From Dactylis glomerata (lineage: Eukaryota > Streptophyta > Magnoliopsida > Poales > Poaceae): a DNA stretch of 64,000 nt. The notes beneath the pieces were generated by a model. It was not told where the DNA came from and ran no database searches. It was given only the letters and a program-made list of their open reading frames with translations. Shown piece after piece: positions 11,240 to 21,920 of the stretch. Both the position numbers and the translations under genes were made by a program. The DNA is taken from NCBI GenBank assembly GCA_007115705.1, contig QXEO01000727.1, forward strand, positions 1-64,000, written 5' to 3'. Numbering within the stretch: position 1 is the stretch's first letter; each line of letters begins with the position of its first letter.

Positions 11240-11950
11240 ATAAATTCTATTTCTATTTGCAAAATAATTCTATTTCTATTTGCAAAGTAATTCTATTTCT
11301 ATTTGCAAAATAATTCTATTTCTATTTGCAAAGTAATTCTATTTCTATTTCTATTTGCAAAATAATTCTATTTCTATTTGCAAAGTAATTCTATTTCTAT
11401 TTGCAAAGTAATTCTATTTCTATTTGCAAAGTAATTCTATTTCTATTTGCAAAGTAATTCTATTTCTATTTCTATTTGCAAAGTAATTCTATTTCTATTT
11501 GCAAAGTAATTATATTTCTATTTCTATTTGCAAAATAATTCTATTTCTATTTGCAAAGTAATTCTATTTCTATTTGCAAAGTAATTCTATTTCTATTTGC
11601 AAAGTAATTCTATTTCTATTTGCAAAGTAATTCTATTTCTATTTGCAAAGTAATTCTATTTCTATTTGCAAAGTAATTCTATTTCTATTTAATTCTAATT
11701 CTATTTCTATTTGCAAAGTAATTCTATTTTTTCTAACTTATTTCTATTTGCAAAATAATTCTATTTCTAGTTGCAAAGTAATTCTATTTCTATTTGCAAA
11801 TTAATTCTATTTCTATTTGCAAAGTAATTCTATTTCTATTTAATTCTATTTCTATTTGCAAAGTAATTCTATTTTTTCTAACTTATTTCTATTTGCTATT
11901 TTTTCTAAATTATTTCTATTTGCTATTTTTTCTAACTTATTTCTATTTGC
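11240..11950 (+). repeat. 23-bp minisatellite inside the CACTA element
   Basis: About thirty tandem copies of a 23-bp unit containing TTCTATTTCTATTTGCAAAG, with scattered one-base variants and some shortened units toward the right end. It lies just upstream of the Ulp1-like gene's first ATG, in the presumed 5' untranslated region or intron. Confidence 0.9.
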
Positions 11951-12175
11951 TATTTCTATTACACACTAACAAATAATAAATTCTAAAAAAAACCTAACCT
12001 AACAATTCTATCTAACAATTCCTAACAAATAATATAACCTAACAATTCTATCTAAAAATTCTAAAAAAAACCTAACCTAATAAAACCTAACCTAATAAAA
12101 TTTAACCTAATAAAATTTAACCTAAAAAAACTTAACCTAATAAAATTTAACCTAATCTAATCTAACAAAAAAAAG
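11951..12175 (+). repeat. AT-rich simple tract with CCTAA-type units
   Basis: Low-complexity sequence made of AACCTAA, TAATAAAA and similar short units. No gene or fold is apparent. It separates the minisatellite from the GC-rich leader. Confidence 0.6.
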
Positions 12176-12179
12176 GGGC

Positions 12180-12480
12180 GGCTCGGGCGTCTCACCGAGC
12201 GAGAGAGGAGTGGCCGGAGGGGTGGCGGCGCCGGCGGTGGCCGGAGGGGTGGCGCGCGGCACGGCTCGGGGGAGGCTCGGTGGCCGCGGGGGTGGGGCGG
12301 TGGCCAGAGGGGTGGCGGCGGGCGGTGGCCGGAGGGGTGGCGGCAGGCGGCTCGGGGAGGGGTGGCGGCGGGCGGTGGCCGGAGGTGGCGGCTCGGGCGA
12401 GTTTTCCGGTGGCCGCAACGATCGGCAAAGCAACTCCTCGCGCGCGTCGACGGCAGAAACGGCTAAGTGCCGGGGAGGAA
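12180..12480 (-). other. GC-rich presumed 5' leader of the Ulp1-like gene
   Basis: On the plus strand the tract is dominated by GGTGGCGGCGGGCGG-like units. Long open frames in every phase are a by-product of this composition. Its position, just downstream (minus strand) of a TATA box, suggests a transcribed leader. The G-runs might form G-quadruplexes. Confidence 0.45.
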
Positions 12481-12490
12481 GAAGAGGGGG

Positions 12491-12660
12491 CTTATATACC
12501 ACGCCCCCCTTTAGTCCCGGTTGGGGGCTTGAACCGGGACTAAAGGGTGCCTTTAGTCCCGGCTGGAGCCCCCAACCGGGACTAAAGGGTGGTGGGCGGT
12601 TGGCGCCCGAGCCCCCCCCCCCTTTAGTCCCGGCTGGTGGCTCCAGCCGGGACTAAATGC
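12491..12660 (-). promoter_or_regulatory. Internal CACTA promoter: TATA box beside subterminal-type hairpin repeats
   Basis: On the minus strand a TATA box GGTATATAAG occupies 12491-12500. Immediately upstream of it (12505-12660 on the plus strand) lie inverted pairs of TTTAGTCCCGGTT and AACCGGGACTAAA, the same motifs found at the transposon ends. The arrangement repeats that of the terminal promoter near 17342-17465. Confidence 0.6.
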
Positions 12661-12689
12661 GCAATAAATGCGCGCCAAAGCATAAAGTT

Positions 12690-13340
12690 TTTCAGGTTTT
12701 CATTTCAAATATCAATTTTTAATTTTGAATTGAATAACTAATGTATATTTTAGAATCTGATAAAACTATGAATATGAAAAGTGTTTGAAATTGAATATCT
12801 AATTCAAAAATATTTTATATTTTCAAAATTAATTATTTTAACTATCCAAAGTATTAACTAGTTTGCCATTTTCAATTAAAACTATATTAATTAATATTCT
12901 TTTTGTATATTTTAGAATTTGACAAAACTATGAATATGAAAAGTGTTTGAAATTGAATAACTAATTCAAAAATATTTTCTATTTTCAAAATTACTTATTT
13001 TAACTATCCAAACTATTTACTAGTTTGCCATTTTCAATTAAAACTATATTAATTAATATTCTTTTTGTATATTTTAGAATTTGACAAAACTATGAATATG
13101 AAAAGTGTTTGAAATTGAATAACTAATTCAAAACTAATTTATATTTTCAAAATTAATTATTTTAACTATCCAAACTATTAACTAGTTTGCCATTTTCAAT
13201 TAAAACTATATTAATTAATATTCTTTTTGTCTATTTTAGAATCTGACAAAACTATAAATATGAAAAGTGTTTGAAATTGAATAACTAATTCAAAACTATT
13301 TTATATTTTCAAAACTAATTCAAAAGTGTTTTAACTATCC
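12690..13340 (+). repeat. 162-bp tandem repeat, about four copies
   Basis: The motif GACAAAACTATGAATATG recurs at 12759, 12921, 13083 and 13245, exactly 162 bases apart, inside highly similar AT-rich units. The array lies between the 3' end of the transposase gene and the internal promoter of the second gene. No coding capacity is seen. Confidence 0.9.
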
Positions 13341-13723
13341 TACAAGAACTGCGAGGCAAAGAAATCAGGACTGGGTATAGCGGCGGCAGGGGTAGGGGAG
13401 AGGTAGTAGCCCGCCGGGAGGAGTGCCATCAGAACGAAAGGCGAGGCAACGGGGTTGAGGCGGGAGATGGCGGCCATTGCTTTCGTTTTGGCTTTGAGGG
13501 GAGGCGCTTTAGGAAGACGCAGCACGGTGTGTATAAAGTGCAGGACGGGAAAAGAACTAGTGAGCCGGCTTTTTTTCTAAAGAGCGGTGATGACCGATCC
13601 ATACCATTATTCACATCCAGCCATCCATGTAACCATGTCTGTCGTAGCCATGGAGAATCTTCATCATGCATTACATAAAAGGTTTAATGCATTATTACAT
13701 TATTGCACCAACAATCCTATCTA

Positions 13724-16700
13724 TTATTTCTGTTTTCTCCTGGGTCGTAGCCATGGAGAATGTTCATCGTTCAGTAGGATGCTTGGGTCAGTTTTCACTT
13801 TGAAGGGCGGAATTTCATGAAACTTATTATAATCTACTGACATGTCTGTCTTGTCATCTACTCCCACGATGTTTCTTTTCCCTGAAAGAACTATGTGGCG
13901 CTTTGGCCCATCGGACGATGTCTTCTTTTGCTGATTTCTTTTTCTCGTTTTTGTAGACATGTCCTTCACATAGAAAACCTGAGCGACATCGTTGGCTAGG
14001 ACGAATGGTTCGTCCATGTACGCAAGATTGTTGAGATCCACTGTTGTCATGCCGTACTTTTGGTCTACAACTACCCCGCCTCCTGTCAGCTTCACCCATT
14101 TGCACCGAAACAAAGGGATCTTGAAAGTAGGTCCATAGTCAAGTTCCCATATCTCCTCTATGTACCCGTAATATGTTTCCAAACAGTGCCCATTCTCATC
14201 TGTTGCATCAAAGCGGACACCACTGTTTTGGTTGGTGCTCTTTTTATCTTGGGCAACCGTGTAAAATGTATTCCCATTTATCTCGTACCCTTGAAAAGTA
14301 CATATAGTCAAAGATGGTGGCCTGGCCAAACGGTACAGCTGATCTCCAACGGTGTCGTCATTCATGAGATGTGTCTGCAACCAACTGCCAAAAGTCTTCT
14401 CGTGTTCCCCTTTAATCCAAGAGTCAGCCTTCCCCGGGTTTTCGGAGCGTAGAATATTCTTGTGTCTCACGATATACGGAGCCACCACGGTGGAATTGTG
14501 TTGAACTGTGTACTGTGCTTGAGAGAAAGAATGCCCGTCCATACATACTTTTGCTTTCCTTCCTAGTGTGCCTTTTCCTGTCAGCCTACCCTCATACCGA
14601 GATTCAGGAACACCAATCGGCTTAAGGTCAGGAAGAAAGTCCACACAAAACTCAATGACCTCCTCTGTTCCATAGCCCTTGGAGATGCTTCCTTCTGGCC
14701 TAGCACGGTTACAAACATATTTCTTTAAGACTCCCATGAACCTCTCGAAGGGGAACATATTATGTAGAAACACAGGACCGAGAATTCTAATCTCTTCGAC
14801 TAGGTGAACTAGGAGGTGTGTCATTATATTGAAGAAGGATGGTGGGAACAACAACTCGAAGCTGACCAGACATTGGACCACATCAATATGTAACCCTGAT
14901 AGACTTTCTCGATCGATTACCTTCTGAGAAATTGCATTGAGGAATGCACATACCTTCACAATTGCCAGGCGAACATTTTCCGGTAGAATTCCCCTTAATG
15001 CAACCGGAAGCAATTGCGTCATAAGCACGTGGCAGTCATGAGACTTGAGGTTTTGGAATTTTTTGTCTTTCATATTTACGATTCCCTTTATATTCGACGA
15101 GAAGCCAGTCGGGACCTTGATACTGAAAAGGACTTCAAAGAAGATTTCCTTCTCTTCCTTGGTAAGAGCATAGCTGGCACGCCCTTGAAACTGTCCTGGA
15201 TGCATGCCATCTCTTCCTTTATGACGTTCCTGGTCCTCCCGTGCTTCCGGTGTATCTTTTGACTTCCCATACAAGCCCAGGAAGCCTAGAATATTCACGC
15301 AGAGATTCTTCGTCAGGTGCATCACGTTGATTGCGGAGCGGACCTCATGGACTTCCCAATAGGGTAGCTCCCAAAATATAGATTTCTTCTTCCACATGGG
15401 TACGCGCTTATCAGGGCCGTTAGGAACAGGTTGGCTGCCAGGACCCTTTCCAAAGATTACTTTTAAATCTTTGACCTTATCAAATACTTCAGCACCAGTA
15501 CGGATGACAGGCTTCTCCCGGGGTTCTGCCTTGCCATTGAAATGCTTGCCTTTTTTCTTTAAGGGATGCTTGGGCGGAAGAAAACGACGATTGTACGGGT
15601 ACACATTCTTCCTACATTTGTCCAGATATATACTTTCTGTCTGATCCAAACAGTGCGTGCATGCATTGTATCCCTTGTTTGACTGTCCTGAAATGTTACT
15701 AAGAGCAGGCCAATCATTGATGGTTACGAAAAGCAACGCTCGAAGGTCAAATTCCTCTTGTTTGTGCTCGTCCCACACACGTACACCTGGTTCGGCTCAC
15801 AGCTGTAAAAGTTCATTAACTAATGGCCTTAGGTACACATCAATGTCATTGCCGGGTTGCTTTGGACCTTGGATAAGCACTGGCATCATAATAAACTTCC
15901 GCTTCATGCACAACCAAGGAGGAAGGTTGTAGATACATAGAGTAACGGGCCAGGTGCTGTGACTGCAACTCTGCTCCCCAAAAGGATTCATGCCATCTGT
16001 ACTCAGACCAAACCATAAGTTCCTTGCGTCACCTGCAAATCTTGGGAACTCTCTCTCGATTTTTCTCCACTGCCGACCATCAGCGGGGTGCCTCAACTTA
16101 TCGTCTTTCATACGATCTTCCATGTGCCATTGCAACAACTTCGCATGATCTTTATTTCTGAACAGACGTTTCAACCGTGGTATTATAGGAGCATACCACA
16201 TCACCTTGGCAGGAACCCTCTTCCTGGGTGGCTCGCCCTCAATATCACCAGGGTCATCTTTTCTGATCTTATACCGCAATGCAGTGCATACCGGGCATTT
16301 ATCCATATTCTCGTACTTCTCACCGCGGTAGAGGATGCAGTCATTAGGGCATGCATGTATCTTCTGCACGTCTAATCCTAGAGGGCAGACAAGCTTCTTT
16401 GCTTCGTACGTGCTGGTGGGCAATTCGTTCTTTCTTGGAAGCATCTTCTTCATCAGTACCAGCAACTTTTCAAATGACGAGTCAGTCACACCGGTCTCTG
16501 CCTTCCACTTCAGCAATTCCAGTGTGCTACCCAGCTTCTTCTGGCCATCTTCACAAGTTGGGTACAACAATTTGTTGTGGTCCTGTAACATCTGCTCGAA
16601 CTGCAACCTCTCCTTTTCTGTGTCGTAGCCTCGCCGTGCATCAGAAATGACCCGGCCAAGATCATCAGCGGGCTCATCTGGTTCCCGTTCTTCACCCTGA

Positions 16701-17041
16701 TCTTCTTCTTCATTGTCTTCCATTGCGGTATCAGCATACTCAGGGAACATAGATCGGTAGTTGTCATCATCGTTCCCTTCTTCTTCATCGTCGTCTTCCA
16801 TCATAACCCCTCTTTCTCCGTGCTTGGTCCAAACATTATAGCCCGACATAAAACCGGACCGAAGCAGGTGGCTCTGAATGACTCTTGAGGAAGTGTAATC
16901 CTTCTCGTTCCGACATTCAACACATGGACAAAACATATAGCCACCACCATGCTTGTTCGCATCGGCGGCATCTCGAAAAGAATGCACGCCTTCTCTGTAA
17001 GCGGCTGTGCGTCGATCACCGTACGTCCATGGATGGCTCAT
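13724..17041 (-). pseudogene. CACTA TNP2-type transposase, one in-frame stop
   Basis: The frame spans about 1106 codons from ATG 17041, which directly follows an acceptor-like ATAACGCAG, to the stop at 13724. Domains in order are the transposase-associated N-terminus (MSHPWTYGDRRTAAYREGVHSF, with the FCPCVECRN Cys motif), Transposase_21 (including LFVTINDWPALSN and SNKGYNACTHCLDQT), a DUF4218 region (LLVHLVEEIRILGPV) and a DUF4216 region (YYGYIEEIWELDYG). These match the TNP2/TNPD proteins that bind CACTA ends and cut the DNA. A single TGA at 15797-15799, after PLVNELLQL, replaces what is normally Trp. Otherwise the frame is open throughout, so inactivation looks recent. It is the upstream gene of the element. 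Confidence 0.88.
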
Positions 17042-17341
17042 CTGCGTTATACGACAGTATATCAAATACAATCACGATCCTAAAAATTAGTACCGCACGG
17101 TCTAAACGAGGAAATATAGTTGCTAACCTTTTAGAATATGTAGAAATAAAGAGGAAGAGGTTTAAGCGTGGCTCAGGCATCTCATATCGTAGTTGTGTTC
17201 GGTGAACTGAAGCGGCATCGCTCTAACACACATTTCAACAAACACCTCTAGTGCATCCAAGAAAAATAGAGAGCTAGCACACACCCACACTCTTCCATCC
17301 AAGAAAAATGCAAGGAAGAGGGGAGAGGGGGGCTGTGGCCA

Positions 17342-17351
17342 ATATATATAG
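17342..17351 (-). promoter_or_regulatory. TATA box of the CACTA transposase gene
   Basis: The minus strand reads GCCTATATATATTGGCC here, about 300 bases upstream of the transposase ATG and directly beside the subterminal hairpins at 17361-17465. Confidence 0.6.
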
Positions 17352-17360
17352 GCAGAGGAC

Positions 17361-17600
17361 TTTAGTCCCGGTTTGAGACACAAACCGGGACTAAAGGTGG
17401 CGCACATGCGGGCTGCACACCGCATAGCCCTTTAGTCCCGGTTTGTGTCTCAAACCGGGACTAAAGGCTCGTTACGGGCCGGGACCAAAGCCTCGTGGGC
17501 GGCATTGCGATTTTGGGGCGACGTGGCCGGGCCTTTAGTCCCGGCCCAGATGGAGGCCGGGACTAAAGGGTCCAGGCCAAAGGCCCGTTTTCTACTAGTG
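17361..17600. repeat. CACTA 5' terminal and subterminal repeats with two perfect hairpins
   Basis: Two perfect palindromes with 15-bp arms TTTAGTCCCGGTTTG occupy 17361-17395 and 17431-17465. Their five-base loops, AGACA and TGTCT, are reverse complements, so the two hairpins are inverted copies of each other. A further TTTAGTCCCGGCC pair and the CACTAGT terminus follow. Confidence 0.88.
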
Positions 17601-17603
17601 CTA

Positions 17604-17815
17604 GTTCTACCAAGCACTATGAACCTTACATGTTAGTCTATTTAAATTTCCTCCTCCAGTTCACCATGTAGGAAAGAAGTATTCATATCTAACTGCTCAA
17701 GCTCAAGATCACGAATAGCAACAATACTAAAAAATGCACGAATAGAACTACACTTCATAACTAGAGAGAACAAATCATTCTAAGCAATAGAACTACACTT
17801 GCCAACCTTGCCTTG
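17604..17815 (-). pseudogene. Copia reverse-transcriptase fragment, right of the CACTA insertion
   Basis: Sequence from AGCACTATGAACC to CCAACCTTGCCTT aligns with the Copia pieces near 56187-56395 and 60551-60750. It is degraded and non-coding. It ends at 17815, where a gypsy leader fragment begins. Confidence 0.65.
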
Positions 17816-17990
17816 ATGGAGATCGAAGATGATGATGATGAGCCAAATGGGATGAATCGGCTAGATGCGATCCGATGCTGCCGTCGGCAACCGCAAAATT
17901 TGCTGATCTTGTCGATGAAAAAGTTGAAGGATCCCGCCCAGATGATAAAATCTTGTCATCGCGATCCCCACAGTCGGCGCCAATTGAGTA
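17816..17990 (-). other. Gypsy primer-site and leader fragment, truncated
   Basis: On the minus strand a primer-site-like ATTGGCGCCGACTGTGGGGA is followed by about 150 bases of open sequence in one frame (DRDDKILSSGRDPSTF), as in a gypsy gag leader. No LTR of matching type is present. It abuts the end of element A, so this is a junction between two broken elements. Confidence 0.45.
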
Positions 17991-17993
17991 TCA

Positions 17994-18008
17994 ACTCCCC
18001 CCAAGCTT
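17994..18008 (-). other. Polypurine tract of element A
   Basis: The minus strand reads AAGCTTGGGGGGAGT and is followed at once by TGATAC, the start of the LTR type used by A, B and C. The rest of the 3' LTR is missing. Confidence 0.6.
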
Positions 18009-20039
18009 AGCTATTTGCTTGTCCTCAAGCAATTCAGTTAACAACTGAGAGCGATAAAAGAAACTTTCACGAACACATTTGCTTCATAGATGTATATATA
18101 CTAACTATATGATCAGGTACTTAAGCAATTCATAATAAGAAATATGCAGCTAATGCTACCTCATAGTCGAGCAATCTATGAAAGAGTGCCAACATACTAA
18201 TAACAAGTAACATGAACATAAGAGGCTACAAGATTGTAATATGCATAAATGATATGGAAGAGTGGTATCCAGCTTACCTTTATTTGTGGAGAAAAACATA
18301 AATGCTGAGGCACCTCTGAAGTCCAAAGGAAGACTAGAAGTAAAAATATCAAAGATACATGCATTAAAGTTATACCACAATTAACCGTGTTCTGGGACAA
18401 GCACATTGCACTAAGAATAACAGCTATGCTCTCAAGAAGTGCTTTAAAGTTAGAAGATGATGACTCAACATAAAAGTAAACGAAGGGCCCTTCACAGAGG
18501 GAAGCAGTGATTCAACATGTGCTAGAGCTTTTCATTTGTAAAATAGAGATAAAAATTTATTTTGAGAGGTGGTTGTTTCATGTCAACGACTGGCAATGGG
18601 GACTTGCTATCTTCCATAATAAACAAGTGAGAGCGGTTCTGAGTTCTTTGAAATTTTGGCACATTGGTGCTCTTTTATAAAGCTTTGGCACTCCTCCCCA
18701 CCTTTTTCCTTTCTCAAACCATGGCTAACCGATTCCATCGGGTGCCCACCAACTTTCACATACCATGGAGGAGTGCTCTTTTTCTTTTCTTTTTAGACTT
18801 AGATTATAATGGTTTGACCAGCTCTCTTGCAAAATTAATGACAAGCAGATGAAGCTGCCTAGTCAAGGGGTACTCAATTTAATATGGAAGATAGCAATTC
18901 TGACCACTACGTCCCCATGAGCTAAAAGACAGTGGCACAAAATGAGAAGTATTTAAAAGTTTTGAAAGGTAGCACATGAAAATTTACTTGGAATGGCTTT
19001 GAAATACCATGCATAGGAATTTATAGTGGACTCTTTGGAAGACTTGGTTTTTGTAGTTGGATGCACGAGTAGAGCTCATACTCAGTACAAGTGAAGGCTA
19101 GCAAAGACTAGGAAGCGACAATCGAGAGAGCAATAACTGTCATAATCATGCTTGCGACAAAACAAAATTAATATAGGCATAAAAATGATACAAGAACTCT
19201 GAGGCAAAGTAAATCATCGAGGCTTAATTGACTCTTTGTTTAGTCATGTGCATGCTTGAGCATGTGCCAAGTCGATTCAAATGAAGCTTTCAGAGGAGGA
19301 TACCACAATAACATACCATATTATGAATAAAACAATGCATGCAAGCGTCTACATGACATACTACAAACCATTAGTAAATTGAAACTAATCATATGAAAGA
19401 AAGAACTACAAAGCATCCATTAGATAACATATACCTTACATGAACCAACTAAGCATGTCCACATAGATGAGTATATGTACAAAAATGAAAACAAATAGAG
19501 TTCATACCAGCCTCTTACCACATCTCAGATTGTCATATGTCGTCATTACTGCCTTTCACTTGTGTGGCTTGAATAATATGAAGTGAATACCAAGCTTCAA
19601 TAGAGTAACGAGAGACTGAACTCTGCAACAAACTTTACAAAACCAAAGAAGAACAACAAATATTTTTGGGTTTTCGATTTTTGAAACAAGAACGATAGGA
19701 AAACACAAACAAAGCAAAATATTTTTGGATTTTTCAAATAGCAAAATGAAAATAGGAAGTAAAGCAAACCGAAGGTAAAAAGCTAAAGAAACAATAGAGA
19801 GAAACAACAGAAATATTTTTGGTCTTTTTGTGTTTTGGAAAGCAGAAATAAGAATGAGAACAATAAAGAAAGCGAAACATGAATATACAAAGGACCGACA
19901 AAATATGATATGTAGATGAGTGAATCGTCGGCGTACCCCCCCCCCAAGCTTAGGCTTTTGGCCTAAGTGGAGATCAATTCCAACTACGGTAGTTGCTCCA
20001 GGCTGGTGGGTCATCATGGGTGTAATCGTACCCCGGCTC
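18009..20039 (-). other. Non-coding 3' internal region of element A
   Basis: No plausible coding frame is present. Stretches such as the one around 19030-19270 (GGATGCACGAGTAGAGCTCA) align by eye with B (about 40440-40660) and C (about 47340-47600). A run of Cs followed by AAGCTT at 19935-19950 is, on the minus strand, a second polypurine-tract-like sequence. The region is probably structural or packaging RNA. Confidence 0.6.
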
Positions 20040-21092
20040 TCATGAAGATGAAGCTGATGGCGCATAATCATAATACGGTTGCTCATAAGGGAAGTTCGCA
20101 ATGTTGGAGGGCTGACCCGACTCCTCGGCGCCCTCCTCATCATGCATAGGCGGCAGGTGCTCTTCTACATATGCATCAAGCTCATCCTCTGTGAGCGACC
20201 ATCCATTCCTGCGATCAAGGTTAAACAAAAGGGGTGCAGGCAAACGGACTGATCGATCAGTCTTTACTACCTTCCAGGTAGTCTTCTTGAAAAAGGTTAG
20301 CTCAAATGTTAAATTAATCAAACTAGCAGGTGGAGAAATAAACTTATGATGAATCATAGAACTAAGATCAAGTTTCTCCTCGGGGAACTGCATATCTAGG
20401 AAATGAGGCATTACACCATGCAAAGCTAACAGGCGTGAAGCTATAAGTCCCCCACAGATTCCCCCTTTCTCATGATTAACATCAAGACGGAAAGCTATTA
20501 AGGCACCCAAATGGTAAGTCCTATCACGCCTCAAAGCAGCAGCAATAAAAGCTAGATCATGGAGAGATAATTTACTTGCAGATTTCCTAGCAAGAACACA
20601 TTTGGTAATAAAGAAGGCAAAATATCGAATGGATGGGAAATGAATATTTCGAGTTTTACCACCCTCTCCTGTGAAGCTTCTTCCTTGACAAATCTCCTCA
20701 TATAGTTCCAACAATGGCCTAGGCTAGCCCCTTATCTTCTCGAGCGATCCCCACTGTGGAACTCTAATAGCTGTACAGAAAATATCAAGAGGCAAGTCCA
20801 CAGATTTGTTATAGATTTTATAATGAACCATGGGGTTAGAAGTGGACCAACTAAATCTGAAATCCTGCACCACAAACATTGTTAGTTTAACAAATTGGGG
20901 AGGTTCACCCTCAATAAAATGTTCCAATCCTGCATTAGAGAGTAAGGTTTGAAAATCCTGCAGAATTCCGGCAGCATTCATGCACTCTGAGCATGGATAG
21001 TGTGAGGGGAAGACCCTCTCTTCACGGTGAACTTTCATAACTTCATGCACTTCTAGTTCATGTTGAGAGAGTTGATATGCATTCTCCTCCAT
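20040..21092 (-). pseudogene. Downstream ORF of element A (plant transposon protein / env-position ORF), one stop
   Basis: About 350 codons from ATG 21092 (MEENAYQLSQHELEVHEV) to 20040, in one frame interrupted by TAG at 20724-20726. Recognisable stretches include PLDIFCTAIRVPQWGSLE, then FPSIRYFAFFITKCVLARK and GALIAFRLDVNHEKGGICGG. From memory these resemble the 'putative plant transposon protein' domain found in the ORF downstream of the polyprotein in Athila-like elements. That position is sometimes called env-like, but no signal peptide or membrane segment is visible here, so an envelope role is not supported. The C-terminus is acidic and Tyr/Pro-rich. Confidence 0.6.
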
Positions 21093-21920
21093 TTCTGAAA
21101 TTTTTAACAAACCTCATAAAATGTGATTTTGAGACAAGCAAATGTAGGAAACTACTATAGTGAGTTACTAGGGAGCTAATATGCATCAAAATAACATTTC
21201 TAAACAATTGAACAAGCATGTATACTCATTTATCCTGCCACCTACAATGCTAAAATACTCAAGAAATACTTCACCAAAAGATATTTTACTTGGACAAGCG
21301 GAGGAGTCACATACCGGAGAACAAATGCTCCAAATCTCAGCAGAAATGATGGGCTGAGCAAGGAGATCGAAAAATCGAGGTAAAGAACAGCAAAAACTCG
21401 GGTTTGAGCTAGGTGTGTCATTGTTTTTGGGAGAGAGAAAGAGCAGGGGAGGAAGAGATAAGTGAGAGGCCAGGTGGGGCCCTCTCACACCAGGTGGGCG
21501 CGACCAGGGCTGGGCCGCGCCCCCTGTGTGGGAGGTGGCGTGGCAGCCCCTCCTGGTGTCTCCCAGGTGCCTCTCTGTCCCATTTTTGACATAAAAATTT
21601 ATAAAGAATTTTCTGGAATTTTTTGAGAAACTTTATTTTCGAGGATTTTTCAGAAATTGGCATATCGATAAAAACTCAGAAAAACAAAGATGAAATGATT
21701 TCAAGCAAATCAAAACCAAAAATGCAGCAGCTCTGAGATACTCTTAATCATGTAACTAAACTAAAGAAATAAAATTGGTGAAAGTAAATAAAAGTGAGGT
21801 GGAGTGGATGCGGTGAAAACGAAGTTTCGTTCATATAAAATCACTTTGTTAACAAGGTTGATCAAGTCTTGTTACCAAACTAACTTTATATGAGGCAAAA
21901 CTTTGCACTTCACTAAATGC
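21093..21920 (-). other. Non-coding spacer of element A where polymerase genes would be expected
   Basis: No reverse-transcriptase, RNase H or integrase motif is found in any frame. A GC-rich part (21470-21570) resembles the promoter-proximal part of A's own LTR (GGGCTGGGCCGCGCCCCCTGT is shared with 53106-53126), so a second promoter for the downstream ORF is possible. Confidence 0.45.

Larger units (their letters stand above)
7017..17600 (-). mobile_element. CACTA (En/Spm-type) DNA transposon, complete ends, CTA target duplication
   Basis: The element starts CACTAGTGGGGACAGGG at 7017 and ends with the reverse complement of CACTAGTAGAAAACGGGCC at 17600. It is flanked by the 3-bp duplication CTA (7014-7016 and 17601-17603). 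Both ends carry TTTAGTCCCGG subterminal repeats. Two genes lie on the minus strand: a TNP2-type transposase (13724-17041) nearest the 17600 end, and a Ulp1/C48-peptidase-like gene (7460-11206). Each carries one disabling change, so this copy is probably dependent on another for movement. The layout and ends recall Caspar-type CACTA elements of temperate grasses. It sits inside a Copia fragment. Confidence 0.93.

Noticed and set aside
11240..11950. Minisatellite as a CRISPR-like array
   Set aside because: Units are contiguous without unique spacers, and the context is a plant DNA transposon.
12152..12656. Several long open frames rich in Pro, Arg, Gly or Ala
   Set aside because: They arise in all phases from the GC-rich leader and repeats; no family resemblance.
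17970..17990. Primer-site-like sequence as the start of a complete gypsy element
   Set aside because: No LTR of matching type lies beside it and only about 150 bases of leader follow, so only a fragment is annotated.
20040..21092. Downstream ORF of element A as a true envelope gene
   Set aside because: No signal peptide, membrane helix or cleavage site is visible; only its position is env-like.
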